Of a stretch of 64,000 nt of DNA, positions 1 through 8,834 are shown in pieces (the stretch's first letter is position 1; each line of letters begins with the position of its first letter). Location: assembly GCF_013030265.1 (NCBI RefSeq), contig NZ_WPZQ01000005.1:310001-374000 (forward strand), read 5' to 3'. Position numbers and translations under genes: made by a program. This DNA comes from Ruegeria arenilitoris. GTDB taxonomy: Bacteria; Pseudomonadota; Alphaproteobacteria; Rhodobacterales; Rhodobacteraceae. The notes under the pieces were generated by a model. That model saw only the letters and a program-made list of their open reading frames with translations, was not told the origin of the DNA and did not search any database.

Positions 1-8
1 CGGGTTCA

Positions 9-31
9 AGGCCGGGTTATCCTCCCGGCCT
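9..31 (-). terminator. possible stem-loop terminator at the end of the TRAP operon
   Basis: An 8-bp perfect stem (9-16 with 24-31, core GGCCGGG/CCCGGCC) has a 7-base loop that includes the dctM stop codon. The window edge cuts off whatever follows, and no T-run is visible, so termination is only suggested. Confidence 0.35.
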
Positions 32-1330
32 CTGACGCAGGTTCTCTGGCAGCCAGGTGGCCAGTTCTGGGAACCAGATCAGGACAAACACCATCAGAAC
101 CATGATCAGGAACATCGGGATGGCAGCGCGTGCGATATAGCTCATCTCATGGTTGGTCATGCCCTGCATCACGAACAGGTTGAACCCGATTGGCGGTGTG
201 ATCTGCGCCATCTCGACGACGACAACGATGAAGATGCCGAACCAGATCAGGTCGATGCCTGCGTCCCGGATCATTGGTTCGACCACAGCCATCGTCAGCA
301 CCACTGAGGAGATGCCATCAAGAAAACAGCCCAGAATGATGTAGAAGACCAGCAGAACCATCAGCAGTTCGAACCGCGTCAGTTCCCACCCGGCAATCAG
401 ATCAGCCAGTCCACGCGGCAGTCCGGTGAAGCCCATGGATAGGGACAAGAACGCAGCGCCCGCAAGGATCAGTGCAATCATCGCGCTGGTTCTGGTGGCA
501 CCCATCAGGCTTTCAGTGAATGTCTTCCAAGTCAGTGACCCTTGACCTGCGGCCAGCAGCAGCCCTCCGATCACACCAAAGGCCGCAGCCTCGGTCGCTG
601 TAGCATATCCCAGGTACATCGATCCGATTACCACCATGATCAGCAGGATCACCGGCAGCAGGAAGCGTGAGTTCTTGATTTTCTCCGAAAAACTCAGCTT
701 GCCTTCGTTGTTGGGATTCCAGTCTTTGCCGAATTTCGAATAGATCGCCACGTAACCCATGAACATCGCGGCCAGCACCAGCCCGGGCAGGATACCGGCA
801 AAGAATAGCTTGGTGATCGATTCATTGATGGTGACGCCGTAAACAATAAGCGTAAGCGACGGTGGGATCATGAGGCCCAGCGTTGCAGCGCCTGTCAGAG
901 TGCCGATGATCATGCGTTCGGGGTAGTTTCGCTTTCTCAGTTCCGGGATCGACATCTTGCCGACCGTGGTCAGTGTAGCGGCCGAGGATCCGGACACAGC
1001 GGCGAAGACCGTACAGCCGACAATATTGGTGTGCACCAGACCGCCGGGCAGGGGGGCCATCCAAGGCGAAAGACCTTTGAACATGTCCTCAGATAATCGG
1101 GTTCGATACAGGATTTCGCCCATCCAGATGAACATGGGCAGTGCCGTCAGAGTCCACGAGGATGAAGCCGACCAGATGGTTGTGATCATGACATCGCCGA
1201 CAGGGCGGGTCGTGAACAGTTCCATCCCGACCCATGCGACGCCCATCAGGGCAAGGCCGACCCAGACACCGGTGCCCAGCAAGGTGAACAGTACAAAGAG
1301 AAAGAGGATGATGATTGATACGTTTTCCAT
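17..1330 (-). CDS. dctM: TRAP transporter large permease subunit (DctM family)
   Basis: This is the large membrane subunit of a tripartite ATP-independent periplasmic (TRAP) transporter. It carries out secondary, ion-coupled uptake of the ligand delivered by DctP. The 437-residue product is almost entirely hydrophobic helices, as expected for the 12-helix DctM/ion-transporter fold. It contains the conserved early region with ...ALPMFIWMGEIL and the later GxFxD-type stretch around GCFLDGISSVVLTMAV. I chose the ATG at 1330 because the next gene ends 4 bases upstream and a GAGGAC ribosome site precedes it. A longer frame reaching 1384 would overlap dctQ and adds a polar stretch not typical of DctM. 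It is the last gene of a five-gene operon with the dehydrogenase and enolase-family genes. The substrate is not predictable from sequence alone. Confidence 0.93.
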   Translation of the reverse strand: MENVSIIILFLFVLFTLLGTGVWVGLALMGVAWVGMELFTTRPVGDVMITTIWSASSSWTLTALPMFIWMGEILYRTRLSEDMFKGLSPWMAPLPGGLVHTNIVGCTVFAAVSGSSAATLTTVGKMSIPELRKRNYPERMIIGTLTGAATLGLMIPPSLTLIVYGVTINESITKLFFAGILPGLVLAAMFMGYVAIYSKFGKDWNPNNEGKLSFSEKIKNSRFLLPVILLIMVVIGSMYLGYATATEAAAFGVIGGLLLAAGQGSLTWKTFTESLMGATRTSAMIALILAGAAFLSLSMGFTGLPRGLADLIAGWELTRFELLMVLLVFYIILGCFLDGISSVVLTMAVVEPMIRDAGIDLIWFGIFIVVVVEMAQITPPIGFNLFVMQGMTNHEMSYIARAAIPMFLIMVLMVFVLIWFPELATWLPENLRQRPGG

Positions 1331-1334
1331 GTCC

Positions 1335-1868
1335 TCACTCTCCGTGGCTTTGGTCGGCAAGGTCGCGGGTGATGCGGTGATCACCCCGGAACAGCACGTG
1401 GATCAGATGATCGGTCAGCGCGATGGCAAGAATGACAGCGCCGAACAGCATCGCTGATTGCGGTATCCAGAGGGCGGTTTTGTCCTGTCCCTGGCTGATG
1501 TCGTTGAACTTCCAGCTCCAGTAGACAAAGCGATAGGCGTACCAGCAGAAATACCACATTACAGCGGCGCCAACGGCAAAGCACCAAATCTCGAGAATGC
1601 GTCGAACCCCGTCCGGCACTGAATTCAACAGGATCGAGACGCGGATGTGACTGCCTCGGTTCAGCGCATTGGCAAAGGCAAGGAACGAAGCAGCTGCCAT
1701 CGCATAGCCGGCATAGTCCGGTGCTCCCGGAAACACCTCTCCAGTCCATCGGGCCAGCATCTGAACGACGATCAGCACAAGAATGGCTATCAGGCTAAGC
1801 GCGGCCAGAACACCCGCCGCCAGATAAATGAAATCCAGTACGGACCGAAGCCCTCTCAATACCGCCAT
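1335..1868 (-). CDS. dctQ: TRAP transporter small permease subunit (DctQ family)
   Basis: This is the small four-helix membrane subunit that pairs with DctM in TRAP uptake systems. The 177-residue product shows four hydrophobic segments, near residues 11-36, 50-70, 88-108 and 134-155, which is the DctQ layout. The start is taken at ATG 1868, preceded by GGGGACAGC. An in-frame TTG at 1901 would add 11 polar residues and cannot be excluded. The gene sits 67 bases after dctP (34 if the TTG start is right) and 4 bases before dctM, so all three are probably one message. Confidence 0.9.
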   Translation of the reverse strand: MAVLRGLRSVLDFIYLAAGVLAALSLIAILVLIVVQMLARWTGEVFPGAPDYAGYAMAAASFLAFANALNRGSHIRVSILLNSVPDGVRRILEIWCFAVGAAVMWYFCWYAYRFVYWSWKFNDISQGQDKTALWIPQSAMLFGAVILAIALTDHLIHVLFRGDHRITRDLADQSHGE

Positions 1869-1935
1869 GCTGTCCCCGTTTGGTTGTGATTGAATGGACA
1901 ACGGGCGGCAGGATCAGCCGCCCGGGTCAGGTTGT

Positions 1936-2913
1936 TTACTGAGACGAATTAAACGCGTCGACGATGGCTTTGCCCTCGTCGCCAGCGGCCTCAAGCCATT
2001 CATTGGTCATGGTGACGCCGATCTCTTTCAGTTCGTTCGTCATCTGCTCGGACGCCGGACCAACCGTCATACCGCCATCACGCAGACCCTGCAGCGTGAA
2101 GCCGGTGTATTCCTTGGCGCGCCAGTTGCCGGCGTATTCCGCCAGTTCGGCACAGGCCTTGATGACGTTCTTGTTGGCGTCCGAGACACCAGACCAGACA
2201 TCGGAATTGACCATCACGTAGTTGCGCGGCAACCAGGCGTCTACTTCGTAGAAGTAGTTCAGGCTTTCCCAGACCTTCCGGTCATAGCCGGTCGAACCGG
2301 ACGATACCATCGAGTCTGCGACGCCGGTGGCAAAGGCTTGGCTGATTTCAGCCGCTTCGATGGTCACCGGCAGCATTCCGGTCAGCTCGGCCAGCCGTGA
2401 TGTGGCATTGTTGTACGAGCGGAACTTGATGCCTTTCATATCGGCGACCGAGTTCACTTCGTTCTTGAAGTACAGGCCCTGCGGCGGCCACGGAACGGCG
2501 TAAAGCAGGGTCAGGTTCTGCTCAGCCAGCAGATTTTCGATCGAGGGTCTTGCGGCGTCCCAAAGCTTGGCGCTGTCATCGAAAGAGGTCGCAAGAAACG
2601 GGATGGAGTCAAAACCGAACAGCGCATTTTCGTTCTGGTGCCCGGACAACAGGCGTTCGCCAATCGGAGCCTGGCCAGTCTGAATGGCGCGTTTGATGTC
2701 CGCGCCTTTGAACAGCGAGCCGGAAGGATGTGTAACGATCTCAATCTCGCCACCGGTGCCGGTGGTGACGCATTTGGCAAATTCCGCGCCCGTGGCCGAG
2801 TGGAAATTGGATGCCGAATACGCCATCGGCATATCCCATTTTTCGGCAATTGCCGGCATGGCGGTCGCAGCTGTCAATGCAGTTGCAGTTAGAAGACCAG
2901 CTAGTTTTTTCAT
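1936..2913 (-). CDS. dctP: TRAP transporter solute-binding protein (DctP family)
   Basis: This is the periplasmic substrate receptor of the TRAP system. The 325-residue product begins with a clear Sec signal peptide (MKK, hydrophobic core, cleavage likely after ...AMPAIA), followed by the DctP fold. It includes the family region GIKFRSYNN with the substrate-gating arginine, and later VMVNSDVWSGVSDANKNVI. ATG 2913 was chosen because it immediately begins the signal peptide and follows GGGAGAAAAAG. A 16-residue upstream extension would hide the signal. It lies 50 bases after the FAD dehydrogenase gene. Together with the catabolic enzymes next door it suggests uptake of an amino- or hydroxy-acid-like ligand, but that is inference. 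Confidence 0.93.
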   Translation of the reverse strand: MKKLAGLLTATALTAATAMPAIAEKWDMPMAYSASNFHSATGAEFAKCVTTGTGGEIEIVTHPSGSLFKGADIKRAIQTGQAPIGERLLSGHQNENALFGFDSIPFLATSFDDSAKLWDAARPSIENLLAEQNLTLLYAVPWPPQGLYFKNEVNSVADMKGIKFRSYNNATSRLAELTGMLPVTIEAAEISQAFATGVADSMVSSGSTGYDRKVWESLNYFYEVDAWLPRNYVMVNSDVWSGVSDANKNVIKACAELAEYAGNWRAKEYTGFTLQGLRDGGMTVGPASEQMTNELKEIGVTMTNEWLEAAGDEGKAIVDAFNSSQ

Positions 2914-2963
2914 CTTTTTCTCCCAGTTGAAATTAGGTGCGCCAGTGTTTTTCACCGGCATCG

Positions 2964-4214
2964 TTATGTCTTGAACCGCGCCGGAGCATAAGCGCTCAGA
3001 TCCGCGTTCGGGGTTCTGCCCGCAATCATTTGCGCCAACAGGCGCCCTGTCTTTGGTCCGCCTGTCAGACCGATGTGATGGTGCCCAAAACCCATGTACG
3101 CGCCTTCGATCCCGGGTACGTCACCGATGATCGGGATCGAATCCGCTGGCGCAGGTCTGTGCCCCATCCATTCAACTTCGTCCTTCCATGTCACGCCCGG
3201 AAATGCAGCGCGGGCATTCTTTCGCATCAATTCAAACGGCGCACGCGAAGGCGCCGCATCAAGGCCGCCAAACTCTACAATTCCGGCCAGTCTAATCCGG
3301 CCTTCCATCGGAGTGGCAACAAACTTACCGGATGCGACCATGACCGGGCTGCGCGGCATCGCCGAAGGTTCTATCAGTTCAAGATGATAGCCGCGTTCGC
3401 TTTCCAGAGGAACAGAGATACCCAAACGTTTGGCAAGAGGTCCTGACCAGACCCCTGCGGTTACGATTGCGGTGTCGCAGGCAATGGTCTCACCCTCGGT
3501 ACGTACGCCTGTCACTTTGCCGTTGTTGCGGATGATATCATCGACCGCGGCGCGTACGATGCGCCCGCCATTTGATTCCACATGCGCCGCGAGATCCTTG
3601 ACGTATCGACCGGGGTCTTTGATGTGACCGTGATCCCCTAGCTTTGCGGCAAAGCCAATATCCTGGCTGAAGATCGGATCGTAGTCGTGAAAGGCCTGAC
3701 CTTCCAGTTCTTCCCAATGAAACCCGTGCTTGCGACGGATGCTCCAGCCAAACGCATCTCCGTCAAAATGTTCTCTGTTTTCATAGAGAAACAGATAGTC
3801 GGACGGTTCGAGCCATTTCTCAGCACCTGTCCCCTCAGCAAGCGCTTTGTGGTCATTCAGGCTGTCACCAACGATGGGGGTCAGGGCAGCAGCGATCCGC
3901 TCGACGTCATCTGCATTGGCATGCCTCAGGTAGCGCATCAGCCACGGCAGAAGTTTGGGAAAATACCCCCACTTCATGAATAAAGGCTGCGATGGGCTGA
4001 ACAGCATCTTAGGGGCTTTTTGCAGTAGCCCCGGCACCGTCACGGGTACGATCGAACAGGAGGCCAGAACACCGCCGTTGCCATGGGATGTGCCTTCTCC
4101 CGGGCCTGCCTTGTCGATCAGGATCACGTCATGGCCATCGCGCTGCAGCCAAACAGCGGCCGAGACGCCGACAATCCCAGCACCGATTATGGCTATGGTC
4201 TTTTTGTCAGTCAT
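2964..4214 (-). CDS. FAD-dependent D-amino-acid-dehydrogenase-like oxidoreductase (DadA/DAO family)
   Basis: This is a probable flavoprotein that oxidises an amino or imino acid at the membrane or in the cytosol. The 416-residue product has an N-terminal Rossmann FAD motif ([12 protein letters not shown], residues about 9-20) and an acidic residue ending the second strand. The DAO-family C-terminal signature runs from [15 protein letters not shown] through [18 protein letters not shown]. Length and layout match DadA-type dehydrogenases. The start ATG at 4214 overlaps the stop of the enolase-family gene by four bases (ATGA), so the two are translationally coupled. The partner enolase-superfamily enzyme might racemise or dehydrate the substrate before or after oxidation, as in hydroxyproline(-betaine) pathways. 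The substrate is not shown by the sequence. Confidence 0.85.
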   Translation of the reverse strand: MTDKKTIAIIGAGIVGVSAAVWLQRDGHDVILIDKAGPGEGTSHGNGGVLASCSIVPVTVPGLLQKAPKMLFSPSQPLFMKWGYFPKLLPWLMRYLRHANADDVERIAAALTPIVGDSLNDHKALAEGTGAEKWLEPSDYLFLYENREHFDGDAFGWSIRRKHGFHWEELEGQAFHDYDPIFSQDIGFAAKLGDHGHIKDPGRYVKDLAAHVESNGGRIVRAAVDDIIRNNGKVTGVRTEGETIACDTAIVTAGVWSGPLAKRLGISVPLESERGYHLELIEPSAMPRSPVMVASGKFVATPMEGRIRLAGIVEFGGLDAAPSRAPFELMRKNARAAFPGVTWKDEVEWMGHRPAPADSIPIIGDVPGIEGAYMGFGHHHIGLTGGPKTGRLLAQMIAGRTPNADLSAYAPARFKT

Positions 4215-5344
4215 GCTGCAACAGCTCTGGTAACGGCATGATGGTTAAGCTTGTTCAGGTCAGGTCGCCCTCCAAGTCCCGGCGTGTCTGGCACGACAAC
4301 CCTGCCGTTTTCCACGAGGAAGGGCTCCTCCAATATGTCCTCTCCCAGAAAGTAAGAGGCCTGGTAGAATTCGCAGCCAAGGGTGATTTCCGGAGTGGCT
4401 GCAATCATATGTGTGCCAGCCAGATGGGCCAGCCCGGCTTCGAACATGTCGCCGCCATAGGCGCTCAGCCCGTGTGCTGCTGCGATGCGGGCAACCGTTT
4501 GTCCACGGGTCAAGCCGCCTGATTTCATGATTTTCACCGAAACGCCGTCACAGATGCCTTCACGGGCGGCGCGTTCCATGTCTTCGGGTCCGAACACACT
4601 CTCATCAGCCAGCAAGGGAATGTCGATCATGCCCCGCAGCTTTGACATCATGCCGTAATGATGTGCCCTGACCGGTTGTTCGATGAAATCCGGATTGAAT
4701 TGGGCGACGTCCCGCACCTGTGCTGTAGCATCGTCAATTGACAGTCCTTGATTGTAATCCACACGGACCGAAAACTCCGGATAGTTTTGTGCCAGATATT
4801 CGAGGCGCATGATGTCGAAGGCATGATCTTTGAACCCGGTCTTCAGCTTGACGATCCGGACGCCGTCGTCCCGAAGCCGCGCCAGCAAGTCGATATCCTG
4901 CGAGAACTCCGGGTTTGCGATTGAGCAGCTGAGCGGTATCGTATCGCGACATTTGCCCCCCAACAGTGACCAGACCGGTAAGCCGGTTATCCGGCCTGAC
5001 AGGTCGAGCAGGGCACTTTCCAGCGCGGCCTTCGCCTCGGTGCAATGCGCGACCGCATATGCGGCCCGAGCCATGATCGCCGCCCGGTCACCGACCTTCT
5101 CGCCGATCACGAGTGGTCGGATATACCGGTTCAACGCTGCATATGTGGCTTCGGGCGTTCCGGTAAAGACCGACCACGGAGAGGCCTCACCAAATCCTTC
5201 ACTCCCGTCTTCGGAAGTTAGCCGCAGAATGACGACTTCGCACGTTCCCTCGACCGAGCCGATCCCGTGATCGCGTCTGGATGTGACTGGCAACGCAAGA
5301 TGCCACACGTCAAACCCTGTGATTTTTTGATTCAGATTGCTCAT
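4211..5344 (-). CDS. enolase-superfamily enzyme, muconate-lactonizing (MLE) subgroup
   Basis: This Mg2+-dependent enzyme abstracts a proton alpha to a carboxylate. Reactions in the family include racemisation, epimerisation, dehydration and cycloisomerisation. The 377-residue product keeps the full MLE-subgroup machinery: KxK acid/base pair at K166/K168, metal ligands D196, E222 and D247, and the opposite-face Lys K271 ([10 protein letters not shown]). Length is normal. The start is ATG 5344 with GGAGGAAGA just upstream. It is first in the operon with the FAD dehydrogenase and the TRAP transporter, and divergent from a LysR gene. Candidate functions include cis-3-hydroxyproline dehydratase-like or hydroxyproline-betaine epimerase-like activity, because those families are found beside DAO-type oxidases. 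These are guesses from context; only the superfamily and subgroup are firm. Confidence 0.87.
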   Translation of the reverse strand: MSNLNQKITGFDVWHLALPVTSRRDHGIGSVEGTCEVVILRLTSEDGSEGFGEASPWSVFTGTPEATYAALNRYIRPLVIGEKVGDRAAIMARAAYAVAHCTEAKAALESALLDLSGRITGLPVWSLLGGKCRDTIPLSCSIANPEFSQDIDLLARLRDDGVRIVKLKTGFKDHAFDIMRLEYLAQNYPEFSVRVDYNQGLSIDDATAQVRDVAQFNPDFIEQPVRAHHYGMMSKLRGMIDIPLLADESVFGPEDMERAAREGICDGVSVKIMKSGGLTRGQTVARIAAAHGLSAYGGDMFEAGLAHLAGTHMIAATPEITLGCEFYQASYFLGEDILEEPFLVENGRVVVPDTPGLGGRPDLNKLNHHAVTRAVAA

Positions 5345-5380
5345 TCTTCCTCCGGCGGTCGGGAAGAACCGTGCATTGCC

Positions 5381-5402
5381 TAGTATATCATTTCAAATAC
5401 TA
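5381..5402. promoter_or_regulatory. candidate LysR operator in the divergent promoter
   Basis: A perfect 6-bp inverted repeat, TAGTAT - 10 bases - ATACTA, lies in the 100-base gap between the enolase-family operon (leftward) and the LysR gene (rightward). Size and AT-rich dyad symmetry resemble LysR-type sites, although the classical T-N11-A spacing is off by one. No other dyad this good is evident in the gap. Confidence 0.5.
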
Positions 5403-5444
5403 TGTTATAGCAAGAGTATCAGAAAAAATGATGAGGTGGGCAAA

Positions 5445-6365
5445 GTGTCTCTTCGCTTCCGGCAGTTGCAGGCCTTTCACGCCATCATGGAGACCGGCAC
5501 TGTAACTGGAGCGGCTTCGGTTCTTGGCATTTCTCAGCCGGGTATCAGCAATCTGCTTGCGCAGCTTGAGCGTGAAGCCCGCCTTCCATTGTTTGAGCGT
5601 AACAAGGGACGTTTGCTGCCGACGCCAGAGGCTGAATTGCTGTTCCGTGAGGTCGATACCGTGGTTCGTGGGCTCGATCATGTCGCACAGGCCGTGACGG
5701 ATTTGCAGAACAAGCATCCGGGGCAGTTACAGGTGGCTGCGCCGCATCTGTTGTCATTCGGGTTCATGCCGCGTGAGATCGCGCGCTTTGCTGAATCGCG
5801 GCCAAACCTGTCGGTCAGTTTTCAGTCTCAGTATTCGTCGAAGATTCAGGAGTGGGTTATCTCAGGCCTGTTCGAGATCGGCATTGTCGAAATGCCGATC
5901 CTGCACGACACTTTGAACTACCAAGAGTTCCATTTCGAAACGCTGGCCACCTTTCCCGAGGGCAGTCACCTTGCGCAGTACGATGTGCTGACGCCAGAAC
6001 TGCTGGAGAATGAGTCCTTCATTGTTATGGGGCCTGAGCATCAGACCCATCGCCGGACACGCGATATCTTTCAGGCAGCGGGGCGTACATGGCGCACCAA
6101 AATCCACACGCACCTGTCTGAGAACCTGTTGAGCTTTGTAAAGCAGGGTATGGGGGTGGCGGTCATCGACCCGTTCACCGTCATGTTTGATGAAGAGGGC
6201 GGGTATCAGACCCGCCCGTTCAGACCTACTGTGATGCTGGATCTTGCGATCATCACCGCAAAGGGGCGTCCGCTGTCAGCCATCGCGCAAGAGTTTCTGG
6301 CACAGCTGACGCCCGCGATTGCTTCTTACGCGACCCACTCGGATACCGGGGCGGCGGCTTCGTGA
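5445..6365 (+). CDS. LysR-family transcriptional regulator
   Basis: This is a DNA-binding regulator, probably of the divergent enolase/dehydrogenase/TRAP operon and responding to its substrate. The 306-residue product has the N-terminal winged HTH (FRQLQAFHAIMETGTVTGAA... SQPGISNLLAQLE, residues about 4-40) and a periplasmic-binding-like effector domain from about residue 90. The GTG at 5445 is selected because GAGGTGG sits five bases upstream and the protein then begins exactly where LysR HTHs begin. A longer frame from 5337 would overlap the neighbouring divergent gene. Its last 40 bases overlap the 3' end of the convergent ThDP-enzyme gene. Confidence 0.9.
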   Translation: MSLRFRQLQAFHAIMETGTVTGAASVLGISQPGISNLLAQLEREARLPLFERNKGRLLPTPEAELLFREVDTVVRGLDHVAQAVTDLQNKHPGQLQVAAPHLLSFGFMPREIARFAESRPNLSVSFQSQYSSKIQEWVISGLFEIGIVEMPILHDTLNYQEFHFETLATFPEGSHLAQYDVLTPELLENESFIVMGPEHQTHRRTRDIFQAAGRTWRTKIHTHLSENLLSFVKQGMGVAVIDPFTVMFDEEGGYQTRPFRPTVMLDLAIITAKGRPLSAIAQEFLAQLTPAIASYATHSDTGAAAS

Positions 6366-8020
6366 AGCTGCTGGGAATGGATGTCGACAAGGGTCGGTCC
6401 GTCGTGTTCGATTGCTTCTTTCAGAACTCGACGCAGATCGGCCGGATCCTTTACCGTCCATGATTTGACGCCAAAGGCCGAGGCGACCGCCGCATGATCC
6501 GTCCGATTGAAATCGACATTGTAGTAACGCTGTCCAAATCCCGCATTCTGGCCTGCCTTGATCCAGCCGAATACCGAGTTCGAAAAGACGATCGACGTAA
6601 TCGGCATTTTGTGACGTACCATGGTTTCGAATTCACCGCAGGTGAATCCAAATGATCCGTCGCCCATCACGGCCAAAGTCTTTACCGACGGTCGACCGAC
6701 ATGCGCACCCATCGCGGCACCCAGCGAATACCCCAGCGCACCATGTGCCCGATTGGTGATAAAGTGGCGGCCCGGTTTAGCCCAGCGATAATGGGCGCTG
6801 AAGTAAGGACAAGGCGTGCCGGGATCCGCAACGACAATTGCGTCATCATCCAGTATATCCATCATCGCCGCCATTACGGCTTCGGGTCGGATGGGAGTGT
6901 CCGTGCTGTTTGCCAGAGCTGCATATGCGGCCAGTTTTGCCTCCCAGGCTGCTTTGGCTTTAGCGGTCCCGCCTTGGCTTGTAAGATCGCGCCGATCTTT
7001 CAGGGATCGTGCCAAGGCTTCGAGTGCCAACCGTGCATCGGCGCAAATGGCCACTTCAGTCTGATAGTTGGCACCAATCACCATGGGATCACTATCGATG
7101 TGGATAATGGTGGTGTCGCGGCCCGGGCTGCGCCAGCGTTCGGTTGTCACCGACCCGGCGCGGCAGCCAATGAATACGACCACGTCAGCCTGATCCACCA
7201 CGGCGCGGGTCGCAGGTATGCCACCGTTTGAGCCGACCACTCCTAGCGCCAGAGGATCGGTTTCAGCGATTGAGCCCTGACCGGATACTGTTGTTGCCAC
7301 TGGCATATCCAGCAACGAGGCGACTTCGTGAAGCGCATCACTGGCGCCAGACAGAACAGGTCCGCCACCGCAAATCGCGACAGCTGACTTTGCGTTTGCA
7401 AGAATTTCGGCCGCCGCCTCGATTGCAGCCATATCCGGGCCAGCACGTTCAGCCGGATAGCTGCGGTGGCGCGCGTCCGCCCAGATTTCTGCCTCGTCGA
7501 CCTGACCTTTCTGCGTATCGAACGGCAAGGCCAGATGGGTCGCACCAGGTGTCCCGGTTGTCATGGCGCGGAATGCCGCCCGAACCATTGCTGGCAGTCG
7601 GGTGGCGTCATCAAGTGAAGCGTTCCACTTGGCCAGTGGTTTGAAAAGTGCGGGCTGATCCAGTTCGGTCAAAGGGTACTTGCCGCGGCTGGTAGTGGCC
7701 ACGTCTGACGTAATGGCAAGGATCGGGACCGAGCTTTCATTTGCCTCGATCACACCGGGCAGAATGTAAGTTGCGCCACCGCCTGATGGCCCTTCGCATA
7801 CGCCGGGCTTTCCTGTCACACGGGCATAGCCGTCAGCCATATATGCAGCATGCCGTTCATCGCGGGTCAGGATGTGCTGAATGCCGTGATCCATGCGTGA
7901 CAGCGCATCATAGAATGGCAAGGTCGTATCTCCGCACAAGCCGAACATGTGTTTGACGCCGTGGGCCTCGAGCATTCGCACCATCGCCTCGGCGCCGGTC
8001 AGATAATTGGTTCCGGTCAT
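6326..8020 (-). CDS. thiamine-diphosphate-dependent enzyme, acetolactate-synthase-like
   Basis: This is a ThDP- and Mg2+-dependent lyase/ligase of the pyruvate-oxidase/acetolactate-synthase superfamily. The 564-residue product has the three expected domains: the N-terminal pyrimidine-binding domain with catalytic Glu E55 (in TRDERHAAYMADGYAR), a central Rossmann-like domain (about 190-330), and a C-terminal PP domain. The PP domain carries the GDGSFGF...FSN metal/diphosphate motif. No FAD-specific or known-substrate signature was recognised, so it could be a 2-oxo-acid decarboxylase, a carboligase or a related enzyme. Start ATG 8020 follows AAGGAAACG. It is divergent from the GntR/racemase pair, sharing a palindromic control region, which suggests a common pathway. 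Its 3' end overlaps the LysR gene tail-to-tail. Confidence 0.85.
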   Translation of the reverse strand: MTGTNYLTGAEAMVRMLEAHGVKHMFGLCGDTTLPFYDALSRMDHGIQHILTRDERHAAYMADGYARVTGKPGVCEGPSGGGATYILPGVIEANESSVPILAITSDVATTSRGKYPLTELDQPALFKPLAKWNASLDDATRLPAMVRAAFRAMTTGTPGATHLALPFDTQKGQVDEAEIWADARHRSYPAERAGPDMAAIEAAAEILANAKSAVAICGGGPVLSGASDALHEVASLLDMPVATTVSGQGSIAETDPLALGVVGSNGGIPATRAVVDQADVVVFIGCRAGSVTTERWRSPGRDTTIIHIDSDPMVIGANYQTEVAICADARLALEALARSLKDRRDLTSQGGTAKAKAAWEAKLAAYAALANSTDTPIRPEAVMAAMMDILDDDAIVVADPGTPCPYFSAHYRWAKPGRHFITNRAHGALGYSLGAAMGAHVGRPSVKTLAVMGDGSFGFTCGEFETMVRHKMPITSIVFSNSVFGWIKAGQNAGFGQRYYNVDFNRTDHAAVASAFGVKSWTVKDPADLRRVLKEAIEHDGPTLVDIHSQQLHEAAAPVSEWVA

Positions 8021-8058
8021 AGCTTGCGTTTCCTTCCTCGCAGAATCTGCATGCAGAG

Positions 8059-8080
8059 CTGTATACAGTTTTGTATATTG
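8059..8080. promoter_or_regulatory. candidate GntR/FCD operator between divergent genes
   Basis: A perfect 10-bp palindrome CTGTATACAG (8059-8068) is followed two bases later by TTGTATATTG (8071-8080), which repeats the GTATA core. GTATAC dyads are typical of FCD-subfamily GntR operators. The site lies 39 bases upstream of the ThDP-enzyme start and 65 bases upstream of the GntR start, well placed to control both. Confidence 0.6.
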
Positions 8081-8132
8081 ATTTCAAGTCTCGCCTGTGG
8101 CACCTGTGCAAAAAGCAGGAAAAGGCGGTTTC

Positions 8133-8831
8133 ATGGCTGGGCCACGCGTTGATGATATCTATGAGCAGGTAAAGGCGATGGCCGTATCGTTTCGCCTGCG
8201 GCCCGGTGATCGGCTTAACGAAGTTGCGCTGTCCAAAGAGCTGGATGTCAGCCGCACACCCTTGCGCGAGGCGCTGAACAGACTGGTCGCTGAGCGGATG
8301 TTCGATTTTCGACCGGGGCAGGGGTTCTTTTGCCGGCCTCTGCATGCACAAAGCGTTTACGATCTTTTCGAGCTGCGGCAGATCATCGAAGTCGCAGCGG
8401 TCCGATCAGCCTGTGCAAAAGCGTCTGACGAAGAACTCCGCTCCTTGAGCAATGAGCTTTATGAAACCGGGATCGATATCACCGGCCTAACTGTCGAAGA
8501 AGCTGTCAGCAGGGACGAAGCATTTCATCTTGGGATCGCCAAACTTTCGGGGAATGCCGAACTGTTGGAGACTCTGCGCCGGATCAATGAACGTATTCGC
8601 TACATCCGCTGGATTTCCATGAGCCTCGACCGGGTTCAACGGTCGAAAGAGGAACACAAACAAGTCATGCAAGCGTTGATGAACCGCGATGCCGATGCAG
8701 CGGCGGCGACATTGGGTCGCCATATCGTCAAGCGGATGGATCAGGTTCAGGATGCTGTGCGTCACGGGATTTCCAACATCTACATGGAAGGCTCGGACGA
8801 CATTTCGGCACGTATCATAGGCGAGGGATAA
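8133..8831 (+). CDS. GntR-family (FadR/FCD subfamily) transcriptional regulator
   Basis: This is a metabolite-responsive repressor or activator. The 232-residue product has an N-terminal winged HTH (GDRLNEVALSKELDVSRTPLREALNRLVAE) and an all-helical FCD effector domain with the acidic/His metal-binding positions typical of the subfamily (DEAFHLGIAKLSGN; later LGRHIVKRM). ATG 8133 follows AAAAGGCGG. A GTG at 8097 in frame would add 12 residues and lacks a good ribosome site. It is three bases upstream of the racemase-family gene and probably cotranscribed with it. It likely acts at the CTGTATACAG site beside its promoter. Confidence 0.9.
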   Translation: MAGPRVDDIYEQVKAMAVSFRLRPGDRLNEVALSKELDVSRTPLREALNRLVAERMFDFRPGQGFFCRPLHAQSVYDLFELRQIIEVAAVRSACAKASDEELRSLSNELYETGIDITGLTVEEAVSRDEAFHLGIAKLSGNAELLETLRRINERIRYIRWISMSLDRVQRSKEEHKQVMQALMNRDADAAAATLGRHIVKRMDQVQDAVRHGISNIYMEGSDDISARIIGEG

Positions 8832-8834
8832 GGT

